NCBI GenBank assembly: GCA_028274465.1
Contig: CM051455.1
Location: forward strand, 120,687,462-120,751,461
Direction of reading: 5' to 3'
DNA: 64,000 nt
Origin: Plantago ovata
Lineage: Eukaryota; Streptophyta; Magnoliopsida; Lamiales; Plantaginaceae
Below, one piece after another: positions 11,942 to 24,100 of this stretch. A program made the position numbers and the translations under genes. How positions within the stretch are numbered: position 1 is the first letter of the stretch; each line of letters starts with the position of its first letter. The notes beneath the pieces were generated by a model. It was not told the origin of the DNA, did no database searches, and saw nothing but the letters and a program-made list of their open reading frames with translations.

Positions 11942-12850
11942 ATGGTCAATCTATCTATTATTAAAGGAGAAATATTTCAAACTTTCTCTTTAATTCATGC
12001 TCTTATTTTTGACATGTGTCACAATCTTCTATTCCTATTGGTCAATTATTTTATTCTTGCCACATGTCTTAAATCTATTCATTTAATTTACAATTCTACA
12101 TTTCACCATATATATTCATTATTTTTATTTTAATATCATCATTCTCAAATAAATATATACATATTAAAAAAGATATTATGTTCAAAACGATTTTTAATAT
12201 ATATTATTAATTCATGCTCTTATTTTTGACATGTGCCACAATATTCTATTCTTATTGGTCCATTATTTTATTTTGCCACATGTATTAAATCTATTGATCT
12301 AATTTACAATTCACATTTCACCATATATATTCATTATTTTTATTTTAATATCATTATTCTCAAATAAATATTACATGTTAAAAAATAGATATTATTATGT
12401 TCAAAACAATTTTTAGTATATATTATGAATTAAAATTATTTGGCATTATTATGAAACACGGATACTAAAAGTAATTTAGTTTTGCTATTTGTGAAAAGAA
12501 ATAATATAAAAATATAGAAAGATTGAATTAAAGTGTGCAAGTAAATAATTTTTCTATGTTAAAAATAAAGATCACGTAGATTGTGGATTGTTTTTTTAAG
12601 TCTAATATATCCTCAGAGTGCGGAGTCACAAACTCGGCTATTTGCATTATTATGAAGTATGTATACTAAAAGTAATTTAGTTTTGATATTTGTAAAAACA
12701 TTTATATAAAAATCTAGAAAGATTGAATTAAAGAAATTATGCAAGTAAATAATTTTCTATGTTAAAAATAGAGATCACGTAGATTGTGGAATTTGTGTTT
12801 GAAGTCTATTATATCCTCAGAGTGCTGAGTCACAAACTCGGCAAAATATT
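11942..12850 (+). repeat. Two back-to-back tandem dimers, possible Helitron-like element
   Basis: Unit A (about 218 bp) occurs at 11992-12208 and again at 12209-12427. Unit B (about 201 bp) occurs at 12440-12640 and 12641-12843. The left edge TCAATCTATCTATTATTAAAGG resembles the TC..CTATTATTAAA starts of plant non-autonomous Helitrons. Near the right edge there is ACCCGTGC, a motif often near Helitron 3' hairpins. No clean hairpin plus CTRR end was found, so the class is only suggested. No coding region. Confidence 0.4.
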
Positions 12851-13148
12851 CACCCGTGCAGTTAATTATTCAACTTACCCGCCAAAGACAGGTCGACTAT
12901 AATATTGTATCTTCACATTTATTTATTGTATCTATGCACTTAACATATAATTTTATATTACAAAGTTCAGTTATTTTTCTTCACACATTTTTTTCTCCAA
13001 AATATTTTATTTGTATTTATTTTTCAATAATTTTAGTTTTTTGTTTGAATCATTTTAATATTATTTAGTACGAAAAGTATTTAAAATTTATATTAATATA
13101 CTTGTAATATCTATTAAGGAGAATATTAAACTTCCTCCATAAAAAAAA

Positions 13149-13248
13149 NNNNNNNNNNNNNNNNNNNNNNNNNNNNNNNNNNNNNNNNNNNNNNNNNNNN
13201 NNNNNNNNNNNNNNNNNNNNNNNNNNNNNNNNNNNNNNNNNNNNNNNN
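13149..13248. other. Assembly gap, 100 N
   Basis: Exactly 100 N bases, a common placeholder for unknown length. The env-like frame of the Sirevirus is still open at the right edge. The left edge is unrelated AT-rich DNA, so the missing piece probably holds the element's 3' end and 3' LTR. Confidence 0.95.
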
Positions 13249-16200
13249 TTTTTCCAATGTCAAGTGGGCTCTCAGCAAGCAATGCCTCATCTTCAGCTTT
13301 GCAGGCTTCATGGACTTTCTTTAGTGCGAGAATTCTGGGAGTAAAACTCCTCAACTCTTGGGAACGGCACTAAATTAGGTGTCAAGGAGTGAGCCTTAAG
13401 TTCAGTAGCAAACTGATCATCTTGAAAAGCAACTCAGCCCTTAATGAATCTCCTTCATAGCTGAGATAATCAGGAGGAGGAATCTGAACGACTTTTGGGT
13501 CTCGCTTGGATTGTTCATCTTCATTTTCTGACAAGTCGTCATCATCCTCAGATTCATCAAGTTGAGCGACTTTTGAGCCTTTGTCAGTAGCTTCACTTCC
13601 TTTTTGTTGAGTGGTTGCTGATGGCAACGCTTCAGACTCAACGACTGGAGTTTCACCAGTAGATAGTTGTTTCAATTGAGTTTGGGGCTCAATTACTGGA
13701 GTTTCGCCAGTAGTTAGTTTTAATTGAGTAGTTGCTGAAGGCAACGTTTGAGACTCAATAACTGGAGTTGCGCCAGTAGTAGGTGGAAGGGATGGAACTT
13801 CTTTGATTTTGGTCTTGAAGATTCACCAATTTCCAGATCCTGCGTATGCCTTGCATGGATCACGAGACTATTTTGTAAAGCTCGTTGGTAATCTTCATCC
13901 TCATCTTCAAGGTTTTCTTCAGTAACCTTGGCATCAGAAACTGGACTTTTGCCATTTTTCAAGGCAGCCCTTTTTCTGGCGTATTCTTCTTCAGTATCAG
14001 CACCTTGTACAGGTGCTTGATTTTCAGCAGCAGCAGGAGGAGGTTGAGATTCTTGCTGAGATTGTTGTTGATCAGCTTGCTGATTGTCAGAGGGATTAGT
14101 TTCAGCAGCTGTCAACTTTAATCCACCAGCACCAGGACTTGGACCTTGATTGTCATCATCTTCATCCTTTTTGTCCTTAGAATCTTTCCCTTCATCATCA
14201 CTGGGATCAGTGGGAATGTTCTCATCTTCTTCTTCTTCTTCATCATCAGTCAAGATGACTAGCTCAACGTGCTTATACAAAGCAACACTTGTCACTTCCT
14301 CTTCCTCAGTTAATTTGTGGGGATCAGCCACCACAGGAACGAATGAGCCTTTGAGCATCACAGCTTGTTCAGCTGGAGAGGCACTCTTAAATTTGGCCTT
14401 CATATTCTCTCTGATTTGAGCAATCAGATTTGAACTCATTTGCTGAGAATATGTCATTTCGTCAGGAAGTATGGAGTGGACAAATTTTTCGAGCTTCAGC
14501 AGTGAAGATCTATTTTTCTCATTTGAGAGATGAAGGTGAAGATCTGAGAAGTCCATTCTCCTATATCTTTGCCAGTTGCTGACGGACTTAGCAACTCTAG
14601 ACAAAGTTGTCCTCTTGAAGCTCAAGTAAAGTTCTTCAGAACTTACTTGCTGATCTTCAGTGATGAGTACCATTTCAGTGGTCTCCTTTTGAGCCTGAAA
14701 AAGAATTTTATTTAGATCAGGATTGGTTTGGAGAATTGTTTTAGAGTTTAAATCTGAAACATGATTTACCTGCTGAGAGTCAGCAAGCTCATGTAGTACA
14801 ATTTCCATTCCATGAGGAGCTGGGGTAGCATCCTCCATTTGTTCATCCTGAAACAAATTAAAATTAGACACAAGTACTAAGCTGTCAAACTTAGTTTTTA
14901 TACCAAAATTATTAACTACCTGCTGAGCAGGGAGTGTTGGTTCTGGTGCAGAGGCTTCAGCAACCATTTGACTTGTATCTTGAGAAGTCTGTAGAGATAG
15001 TATAATATTAGCAAAAGAATAAGTTTCAGAATTTGAAGTTTTACTGATGGTTGTATTAACTACCTGCTGAGGAAGGACAGGTTGTGGCTCAGTCCTTTCA
15101 GCATTAACAGTTTCTTCAGCTTCTTGGACTGTTTCTTCAGCAGACTTCTGAGTTTGCTCTAACTGAGAAAGCTGTGCGGTTTCAGCAATCTCCCTTGTCT
15201 CTGAATTGACAAGTTGAGCAGAAGCAACTTGACCTTTAAGCTCACTGCTTGTCATGAAGAGTTCAATTGACTTGTTGGATGATTCTTCAATCTCCAACTC
15301 TATTTGTTTGCTTAAATCTTCCAGTACAAGCTGGACTTTGTCAATTGAAGTCTTGGGTGAACTTGGGCCAGCATTCTCAGCATCAAGAGATGCGTCTTTG
15401 AATGATGCTTCTTGAGTTTCAGCAACTTCAGGAACTGGTACCATTGCTTTCTCAGCAACTGGTCCATCAGCAAGCTGGGCTTCAGCAACTTGATGAGTTG
15501 CTTGTTCAGCAACCATCTGTTCAGCAGCATCAGCAAATGCCGCTCTTTGCAAATCAGCAGCAATGTTGCTTAATGGTTCCATGGTTTGATCATCTAGATT
15601 ATCTACAAAGTAGATATCTGGGACTTGGGCAGGAATTTCATTTCCACTGCCTTGTGGTCTATTCTCAGTAGAGTTATCAACGTTAAGTTGATTGTTGAAG
15701 GCTTCCGCAAACACTTCAACATTGCTGATGTATGTTTCAATAATTATCTCAGCAACATCTACTGGCAACTGCGTTTCAGCATTTGTCTGGGAATTGACTG
15801 AGGAGTCTTGGACGTTGGGGACTGACTGAGAAGCCAGTGTCTTCTTTCTTTTGTTACTTGTCCGTTTCCTCTTAGGTACGGGATTTGCTGATGACGCTGC
15901 AGTCTGAGTGTCATCATCAGCTTTCCTATTTCTTCTTTTAGATTTCTCCGGTTTCCCAGAGTCATCTATTGTTGCATTTTCAGCAACGGCTCTTGTACAC
16001 GTACCTTGTTGATTTTCTACAGCAGTTTCATTTGTGTTACCACCACCAACAGCAGTTTCATCTCTAAGTTGCTGAGTGGTAACATCTGCAGCTGTTGTAT
16101 ACCTTTCTTGCTGGCTTGTGCTGACAACATTTGCAGTTGTTGTCTTCTTGGATTTCTTTCCAGCAATCTTAGGTACATTCTGCTTGTAGAAAGACCTTCC

Positions 16201-17143
16201 CACATTGCACACAGATTTCTTGATTTGGCAATGGGTTTCTTAGCTGAATCCTGAAATGTTCAAGGATATAGCATATCTTGATTCCAAACATAACTGGAAA
16301 GGAAGGTGAGACCTTGTTGTCTTCTACCTTTACCTTAAACTTAGTAACACAATCAACAAGTCTGTTGAAAATGTACTTAGCCCAGTTAAGTTCCGATTTA
16401 TTATCATGGATATGCATCAGCAATGGCCATCTTCTCAGGCCTACTTGGTCAATTCCTCCGACTTGGGAGTCAAGAACTTTAATCAGTAGCAGAGCTACTA
16501 GACCAAGTGAAGGACAGAGATGCTTTCTCTTAACGTGCTTTGTCCAAGTCACGGGAGCTATCTCGCCTTTCTTCATTTTCGCATTTCTGACGTCACTGTA
16601 GAAAGCTTCAATTTCTTCGTCAGTGGCAGTGACGTCGTCTTCAGTTCCATTGGTTGGAATCTGAAAGATCTCCGCTAAATCAGTCCATTTCAGGACGATT
16701 TGCGTGTTCTGAACATAAGTAAGGATCACTTTTTCAGTGACTCCATTACTGTCTGTAAGGGACTGGATTTCTGCATTGTTGTAGAACTCCATAGTATCAA
16801 TCATGCTCACTTGCTTAGTGCGAGCAGAGATAAAGTTCATGAGGCCTTGCTGCTTGATGAACTCAAGCGCCTCTTCATTTTGGTCATCAAGTTCTTGTTC
16901 ATAAAAGTACCGAATGTACTTTTCTTTTGCAAATCCTCCCCATTGCATCAACATCTCACACTTTGCAGTGTCAAGATATGACGGAGGCATAGGTTTTTCA
17001 GTGATTCGGTCGTTTTTCAACACAACTTTCGCTGTGTTTTGGGTCAGAGAAGTCACCGGAGCAGTCACCGGAGCAATGCCTGTTTCAGCACTGTCAACCT
17101 TTGACGATTTTGAGGACTTAGATGACTGTCTCTTGGGAGCCAT
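13249..17143 (-). pseudogene. Env-like third gene region of the Sirevirus
   Basis: The region opens with MAPKRQSSKSSKSSK at 17143. The first ~320 residues (for example LDTAKCEMLMQWGGFAKEKY and the WTKHVKRKHLCPSLGL segment) look like the globular plant transposon-protein domain seen in such third genes. The rest is very rich in Ala, Glu, Gln and Ser, predicted coiled-coil/disordered, with acidic runs (DDEEEEEDE) and Q-rich stretches. Three in-frame segments with intron-like edges lie at 14695-14769, 14848-14919 and 14989-15063. The gene reaches the gap still open. A few breaks are present. The role in Sireviruses is not established; the env label is by position. Confidence 0.6.
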
Positions 17144-18051
17144 TTCTTTATATAGAGCAAGAAGTTGTACGAAAAAGATAGTTTGCTTTTTTATCGGAGG
17201 TACAATAGTTTCAGGCTAGAAATTGCAGAGAAAGTAAATGTGAGTTAAAGAATTTTGTCATTTCTCTAACTCCTTCTTTATATAGTGTCTCTGGTGTGTG
17301 AGAAACTCAATCGATTTGAGTTCTCAGCAAGGGTAAAACAGAGAAACACTGGAGATAGTGGAGCCTTTGCATTGAATGCGTAGTGGCCCACTAACTAAAA
17401 CCGTCAGAGCACTCTCTCTCTTTGTTTTGTTAGCCGTTAGATTAATAACTTCTTTTAATCAATGGCCACGATTGAATTTCATGTCATGATTTATTGCGAG
17501 TTTATCTGTGCCAGCTTAACGTCACAAATTGATTTTACCGAGTAATAAGGGATAGATTGCTTGCTGAAATAGACAAGAATCTTTTCAGCGAGTTTGAATT
17601 AACAATCTAGCTTCTTGCTGAAAGTTCCCCCTTACTTAGATATCTCATAATTTCTAAGTTTAAAAGATATTTCTGATTTCCCGTATCAGTAAATTCTTTT
17701 GCAATTTGAGACATCCTTTGGTAAAATCTGAGAGATGAGGTTTTGCTCTTTCTCTGAATTCCTGTTTCAGAAAATTCCTTTGATACTTGAATACCTGTTT
17801 CAGTATCTTTTTGATTGTCTAAGTACCCGTCTCAGCAATCCTTAGATTCTTTCACTTACTGAGTTCCTGTCTCAGCAAGTGATCAAGTTTCCTAACAAAT
17901 ACCTGTTTTGAAGGAATTACTTGTTGAATGCCTGTTTCAGCAATCATGTTGTGACTTATCATTTCTTTAGAAGAAATCAGTGACTTGGTCTTTGGACAAG
18001 AATACTTTGGCTTGCTGAATACCTGTTTCAGCATTCTGCCAAGTGTATTAT
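17144..18051 (-). repeat. Pol-env spacer with TGAAACAGGTATT array
   Basis: Between about 17640 and 18040 the plus-strand motif ACCTGTTTCAGCAA and close variants (cccgtctcagcaa, tcctgtctcagcaa, tgcctgtttcagcaa) recur about nine times at 30-80 bp spacing. On the element's sense strand this is TTGCTGAAACAGGTATT. Conserved repeats in Sirevirus non-coding regions are known for the family; this particular array I cannot match to one. No coding region is seen. Confidence 0.6.
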
Positions 18052-21000
18052 TTATTGAGGTAGTTCAATCAATCCAAGGTTATACCTTAACATTGCGAAC
18101 CTATTATCCGGTAGGGGCTTGGTAAAGATGTCAGCAAGCTGATCTTCAGTACCTACTTTCACAACCTCAATATCACCTTTTTCCACATGATCTCTAATGA
18201 AATGATGTCTAATATCAATGTGCTTGGTCCTAGAGTGAAACTTAGGATTTTGCGTAATCGCAATAGCACTTGTATTATCACAAAAGATTGGTGTTTTCTT
18301 TGCAGAAATACCATAATCTCTTAATTGTTGCTGAATCCATAGGATTTGAGCTGTGCAACAACCAGCTGCAATGTATTCAGATTCTGTAGATGAATTGGCG
18401 ACACACGTTTGCTTCTTGCTGAACCATGATATTAATCTAGTACCCAAAAACTGACAAGTTCCAGAGGTACTTTTTCTATCAAGAGTTGATCCACCATGAT
18501 CAGCATCAGAATAGCCAACCAATTCAAGTCCAGAATCTTTTGGATACCATAATCCAACATTGACTGTACCTTTAACATATTTCAGTATTTTAATTGCCTT
18601 TTTGTAGTGTGATTCTTTTGGATCCGATTGGAATCTTGCACACACACAAACAGCATACTGAATGTCAGGTCTACTTGCTGTTAAATACAACAAGGAACCA
18701 ATGAGCTTCCTATACTTGTGTTCTTCAACACTTTTGTCCTCTTTAGTATAACCCAATTTGGTACCAACACTCATAGGGATCTTTTCAGGTTTTTCATCCT
18801 CTTTGATCCTAAACTTTATGAGCATTTCTTTCGCATACTTTGCTTGATTTATGAATATTCCATCTTTGAGTTGCTTGACTTGCAACCCTAGGAAATAGTT
18901 CAATTTTCCCATCATACTCATTTCAAACTTATTTGTCATGAGTTTGGCAAAATCCTCACAAAGTTGCTTGTCCTTAGATCCAAAAATTATGTCATCCACA
19001 TAAATTTGGACTAAGATTAATTTACCATCATGGTTCATGGTAAAAAGAGTTTTGTCAACTTCACCTTTCTTGAAACCATTTTCCAGCAAGAACTTAGCTA
19101 AGGTATCATACCATGCTCTTGGTGCTTGCTTTAGACCATATATAGCTTTCTGAAGCTTATATACCATCTTGGTTTCTGAGGGAAGTTCAAAGCCGGGGGG
19201 TTGTTCTAGGTAGACTTCTTCAGCAAGTTCACCATTTAAGAATGCACTCTTAACATCCATTTGGTAAACAATGAAGTCATTGTGAGCAGCAAAGGCCAAG
19301 AAAAGCCTAATAGCATCCAATCTTGCAACTGGAGCGTAAGACTCATCATAGTCCAATCCTTCAGTCTGACAGTAACCTTGAGCAACTAAGCGTGCTTTGT
19401 TTCTTGTTACTTCACCAGACTCGCTCAGCTTGTTTCTGAACACCCACTTTGTACCAATAGCTTTCTTATTTTCAGCAAGTGGCACAAGTTTCCAGACTTT
19501 GTTTCTTTCAAATTGATCCAATTCTTCTTGCATTGCCTTTATCCATTCAGAATGCTTCAAAGCTTCTTCTATGGTTTTAGGTTCAATTTCTGAAACAAAG
19601 CAAGAGAATAAGGATTCTACTTCCACGACAGTTGCTTCTTCAGCAAGTCCTTGAGTAGCTTTGGATCTAGTCACTTGGCGTTTATTAATATCGCCAATCA
19701 TATCCGTAGAGGGATGATCTCTAATCCATTTATTAACAGGTTTCCTGTTTGTTGGATCAGGATATGTTTGCTCATCAGCATGTGACTCTTCAGTATGTAC
19801 TTGTTCAGTACTACTGGGAATTTGTGTCTCTGCTGAGATTTGATCGTCAGCAACTGCTTGTTCAGCATTGTTGGGTTGAGATATTTCATCAGCAGGCACT
19901 GGAGATTGCGTAATTTCAGCAACTTCCGGAGCAACCACATCTTTTGCTGAAATTCCTTGTCGTGAACTATATTCATCTTGTCATGACTCGGGGGAGGAGA
20001 ATCATTGTCAGAATCATCATTTAGTTCAACTGACTTGATTTGCCTAGCGTCAGATTCAGTTCTTTGCTCATGTATGATTAGCTTTTTCATACATTCTGAT
20101 ATTTCTTCTTCAGCAGGCACACCTTGCGTCTTTTCGTAGAATACAACATGCACAGATTCTTCAATCTTTTGTGCCTTTTTATTGTAAACTCTGTAAGCTT
20201 TACTATGCAAAGAGTAACCAAGAAATATCGCTTCGTCTGCCTTTGGTTGAAATGTTCTTAGGTACTCTCTACCATTGTTAAGAACGAAACACTTGCAACC
20301 AAATACTCTTAGATGAGTGATGTTAGGAGGTCTTCCAACAAACAATTCATAAGGAGTTTTGTTGTATTCCTTAGTAATCAAACATCTATTCTGAGTATAG
20401 CAGGCGGTATTAATCGCTTCAACCCAGTAAGCCTCACTTATTTCAGTGTCAGCAAGCATTGTTCTTGCGGCTTCCTTTAGGGTACGATTCTTCCGTTCAG
20501 CAACACCATTTTGCTGTGGTTTCCTTACTGAGGATAACTGATGTTGAATACCTTTGGAGGTACAATATTCTGTTATGTACTGGTTTACAAACTCAGTACC
20601 ATGGTCTGTTCTTATGACTCTTACCTTGTCATTTTTCATGACTTCAAGCTTATTCAGCAAGTTAGGTATTTCAGTCTTGGTTTCAGATTTGTGTTTGATG
20701 AATACTACCCAAGTGAATCTTGAATAGTCATCTACCACGACTAGACCATACTTCTTACCAGCATAGCTTGTTGAAGAAGATTCAAACAAGTCCATGTGCA
20801 AGAGTTGTAAAGGTTTTGTAGTTGACGGTACTGCCTTGTTCTTGAAAGAGGATTTGGTTTGCTTTCCTTGCTGACATGCATTGCAAACACCATCCTTCTT
20901 AAAAGTAACCCTAGGTAATCCATCTACAAGTGCCTTTTTAGACAGCTTATTCAGCGTCTTGAAATTTAGATGACTTGTTCGTTTATGCCATAACCATGCT

Positions 21001-21121
21001 TTTTCAGCAAGGCAATCATGATCTGAGACCAGGCATTTTTCAACGTTTGCTGAAGACCAATCAACGGTGTACAATCCTCCTGATCTTCTTGCAATCATTA
21101 TAACCTTTTTAGTCTCAAAAT
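18052..21121 (-). pseudogene. Sirevirus pol: integrase, reverse transcriptase, RNase H
   Basis: From the right: integrase zinc domain (WHKRTSHLNF and CNACQQGKQ), integrase core (LLHMDLFE, VVVDDYSRFTW, RTDHGTEF, QQNGVAERKN), a linker, RT ([43 protein letters not shown]) and RNase H ([38 protein letters not shown]). These catalytic motifs are all readable. The part before the integrase core continues at 24789 on the far side of the hAT insertion. Broken in a small number of places. Confidence 0.85.
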
Positions 21122-24100
21122 CTATGTTTTGAAAGCCGGAACCGGACATCAAGCCGGAGACCCCCCAAAAAGGTCGGACCGGGGTCGGACCGGTCGAGCC
21201 GTTTTGAGCCGGATTGAGCCGGTATAGCATATAAAATTATAAATATATATATATATACACATGTACCGTGTACATATAGTATTCTATTTTCATAATAAAA
21301 ATGAAAATAAGTGTTCTTAGCATCATAAAAATACCAAATACAAGTAGTTCCACACATCAAAGATGTCATCAACAATTCAACACAACACAAGTACATACTA
21401 CATAACAAACAAACAAAGTACTTCCAAGTTCCAAGTTCAAACTTTGAGCATAATAGAATATTAGAATGTCTTATGGTAGTTGCTACTTGCTAGAATAATA
21501 AAACTTGACAACTCCTAATCATCATTAATCAATGAGCTCTACGCCCTCCATATCTTCCACTGACATTCCCAAGTTTCCAAAGTTCTCCAAATCAACATCT
21601 CCAACTCCACTCTCATTTGATGCATTAGTATTGCCCAAACCACCTAGGTACAACACACATATGAGATATTAGCATACTGATTTTATGTTTGATTTGCATA
21701 ATATTGACTCTTAAGAATAGAACATCTAAAATACCTCGAGTATTCTCAACTTGTGAAGTAACAACATCACTAGTTTGAGGAGTTTCAATAGGTGTTACCA
21801 CAAGTTCACCTTCATATATGGCAGCTTCATCATCATCAACAATCCAAGAGTCCACCTTATCGATACATTCATAATCAAGGGGATCAAACTTGTCCATTGG
21901 ATCCTTCTTACCACTACAAACATATTTGAAAAAGTAAAGTAACGAAGTTATAATTACCAATCCAACATCAATGAATTTAAAACTTCACCAACTAATTCAA
22001 AAGAAAGACATACCGATCCTTCAAACGCAAATTGTAATGAACATACACAAGATCATTCAACCTTTCATGTTCCAATCTATTCCTCTTCTTAGTATGAATA
22101 CGATCAAATACACTCCAGTTACGCTCACAACCAGAAGAAGATGATGTTTGACTCAAAATTCTCACGGCAAGTTTCTGTAAGTTTGGTGCATCCGTGCCAA
22201 ATATCCTCCACCATTCATCTATAATGTGCATTATTCAACAAAATGTAACAACTATATTATTATATTAACATAATTGAGTTGCTGATTTTCAACAAATATA
22301 TACCTGGACAAGTACTTTTGGCCGAACTTCTAGCCAATGGAGCAGAAAATGATTTCAAACCTTCACGAAACATGGTCACCTCATCAATTATAGACGGCGT
22401 ATCCGAATAATAGTCTTGAAGGACTGTCATCAAACCAGAGAAAGCATGACTCGGGATTGTATGACCACGGTCATACTGGAATATAGGATTCAGCCAATAA
22501 GCAGCTCCATGAAGACTTAGCTTCAACATATTCTCGAACCTCACCTCAATTGGACTCACAAATGGCTTATAGTTCGCTTCTATGTTTTTGAACAATTCTT
22601 TCGTTGCTTTAATTGCTCTAAGAAGACCCTCATAAACATAGCCTAAAGAAGGCCTCTCATCCGTGTCACAAATGCGTAGAAGTCGCATGAGAGGTTCTAA
22701 AAGCTTCACAACCACTTGACAATTACTCCAAAACCTTTCATTCAAAACACACTCCTTCACTTTCCTTCCTTTAACATTATTGCAATTATCACGGAACTCG
22801 GGACATAAAACCAAGGCCTCCAAATCAGCTCGATGCTCATAAAGACTCTTCAAAGCAATGAAATTAGTGCCAAACCGTGTAGCTCCAGGCCTAACTATTT
22901 CAGTCCATCCAGGCCTTGATTTCAACCAACCATGGGAAAACTTGTTGTTGTAAATAAAGCAAGTAATCTTAGAGCCAATAGAAACACAAGATGCAACAGT
23001 TTTATGGTCTCCAATATCTTGTAAGATCAAATTCAGACAATGGGCTGAACATGGACTCCAATATATTTTTGGATATTTTTCATTCAGCAACTTTCCAGCA
23101 CCCTTGTAATTCGCTGCATTATCAGTAACCATATGAACAACATGTTGTGGCCCAACAATCTCCACAATACTAGCAAACAGATTGCACAAGAGTTGTGAAC
23201 TTGACTTAGCTTTTGAAGCATCATAAGACTTGATGAATGAAACACCATACCGGCTGTAAACTAAAAAGTTTATCAAGGACCTACCACTCTGATCTTTCCA
23301 TCCATCACCCATGATTGTACACCCACTATCAGCCCATTTAGATCGAAGCTCATCAATGGTCAAAGTCACTTGAGTTTTAGCTTCTTTCAACAATGGAACT
23401 CTCAAAGCATGATAGGTAGGAGGCTTATAACCACTACCCGCAGCTGCTACTCTTTCTATCATCGGTAGAAAATAAGGCGAGTTCACAGCATTAAGAGGTA
23501 TGCAAGATTCATAAAACCATGTAGCTATAGCCATATCTATTTCTTGCTTTTGCTCTTTAGACATCCATGCAGATTTCACGCTAGGTTGAGCCATATTCAG
23601 TGATTCCTTACCTTTCATATAGCTGCCAATAGTCTTCTTCCTTTTATTCACAGCACCAGCAGGTCCAGCACCAACAGTATCATCATCTACAACAAAGCAA
23701 TCAACTTCTTCCCCATCTATCTCATAAGTTTGAGGCTTTGCTTTCTTCCTTTTTGAGCTTTCATATTCATCCAGGGACCTTTTCATTTCAAGAACAATAT
23801 CTGGAGATACACGAAGACAACTCGTAATGTTTCCAGGCACTTGCGCTAAATGCTCTTTCAGCCTATGAATTCCCCCACCACTCCAACTTCTATTGCATTT
23901 ATTGCATCGAAGGGTTTGCTTCTTGCCATCTCCAACAACTTCAGTCACATATTTCCAAGCAGGATCTTGTTTTTGTCGGACATTTGCTGAACTGCCAGAA
24001 GTTTCAGACTGAGAAGATGGAGCAGACTGTGAGCCAGCTGACACAGGCGGATCCATATTCTGATAAACGAAGACAATTAAAGCTTAGAATAAAGCAAAGA

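Noticed and set aside
13088-13354. Open frames spanning the N gap
   Set aside because: The residues in the gap are unknown and the left side is unrelated DNA; only the part right of 13248 belongs to the element.
13885-17219. Plus-strand Ser/Phe-rich and other frames across the env-like region
   Set aside because: They are antisense shadows of the minus-strand coding region and carry no domain.
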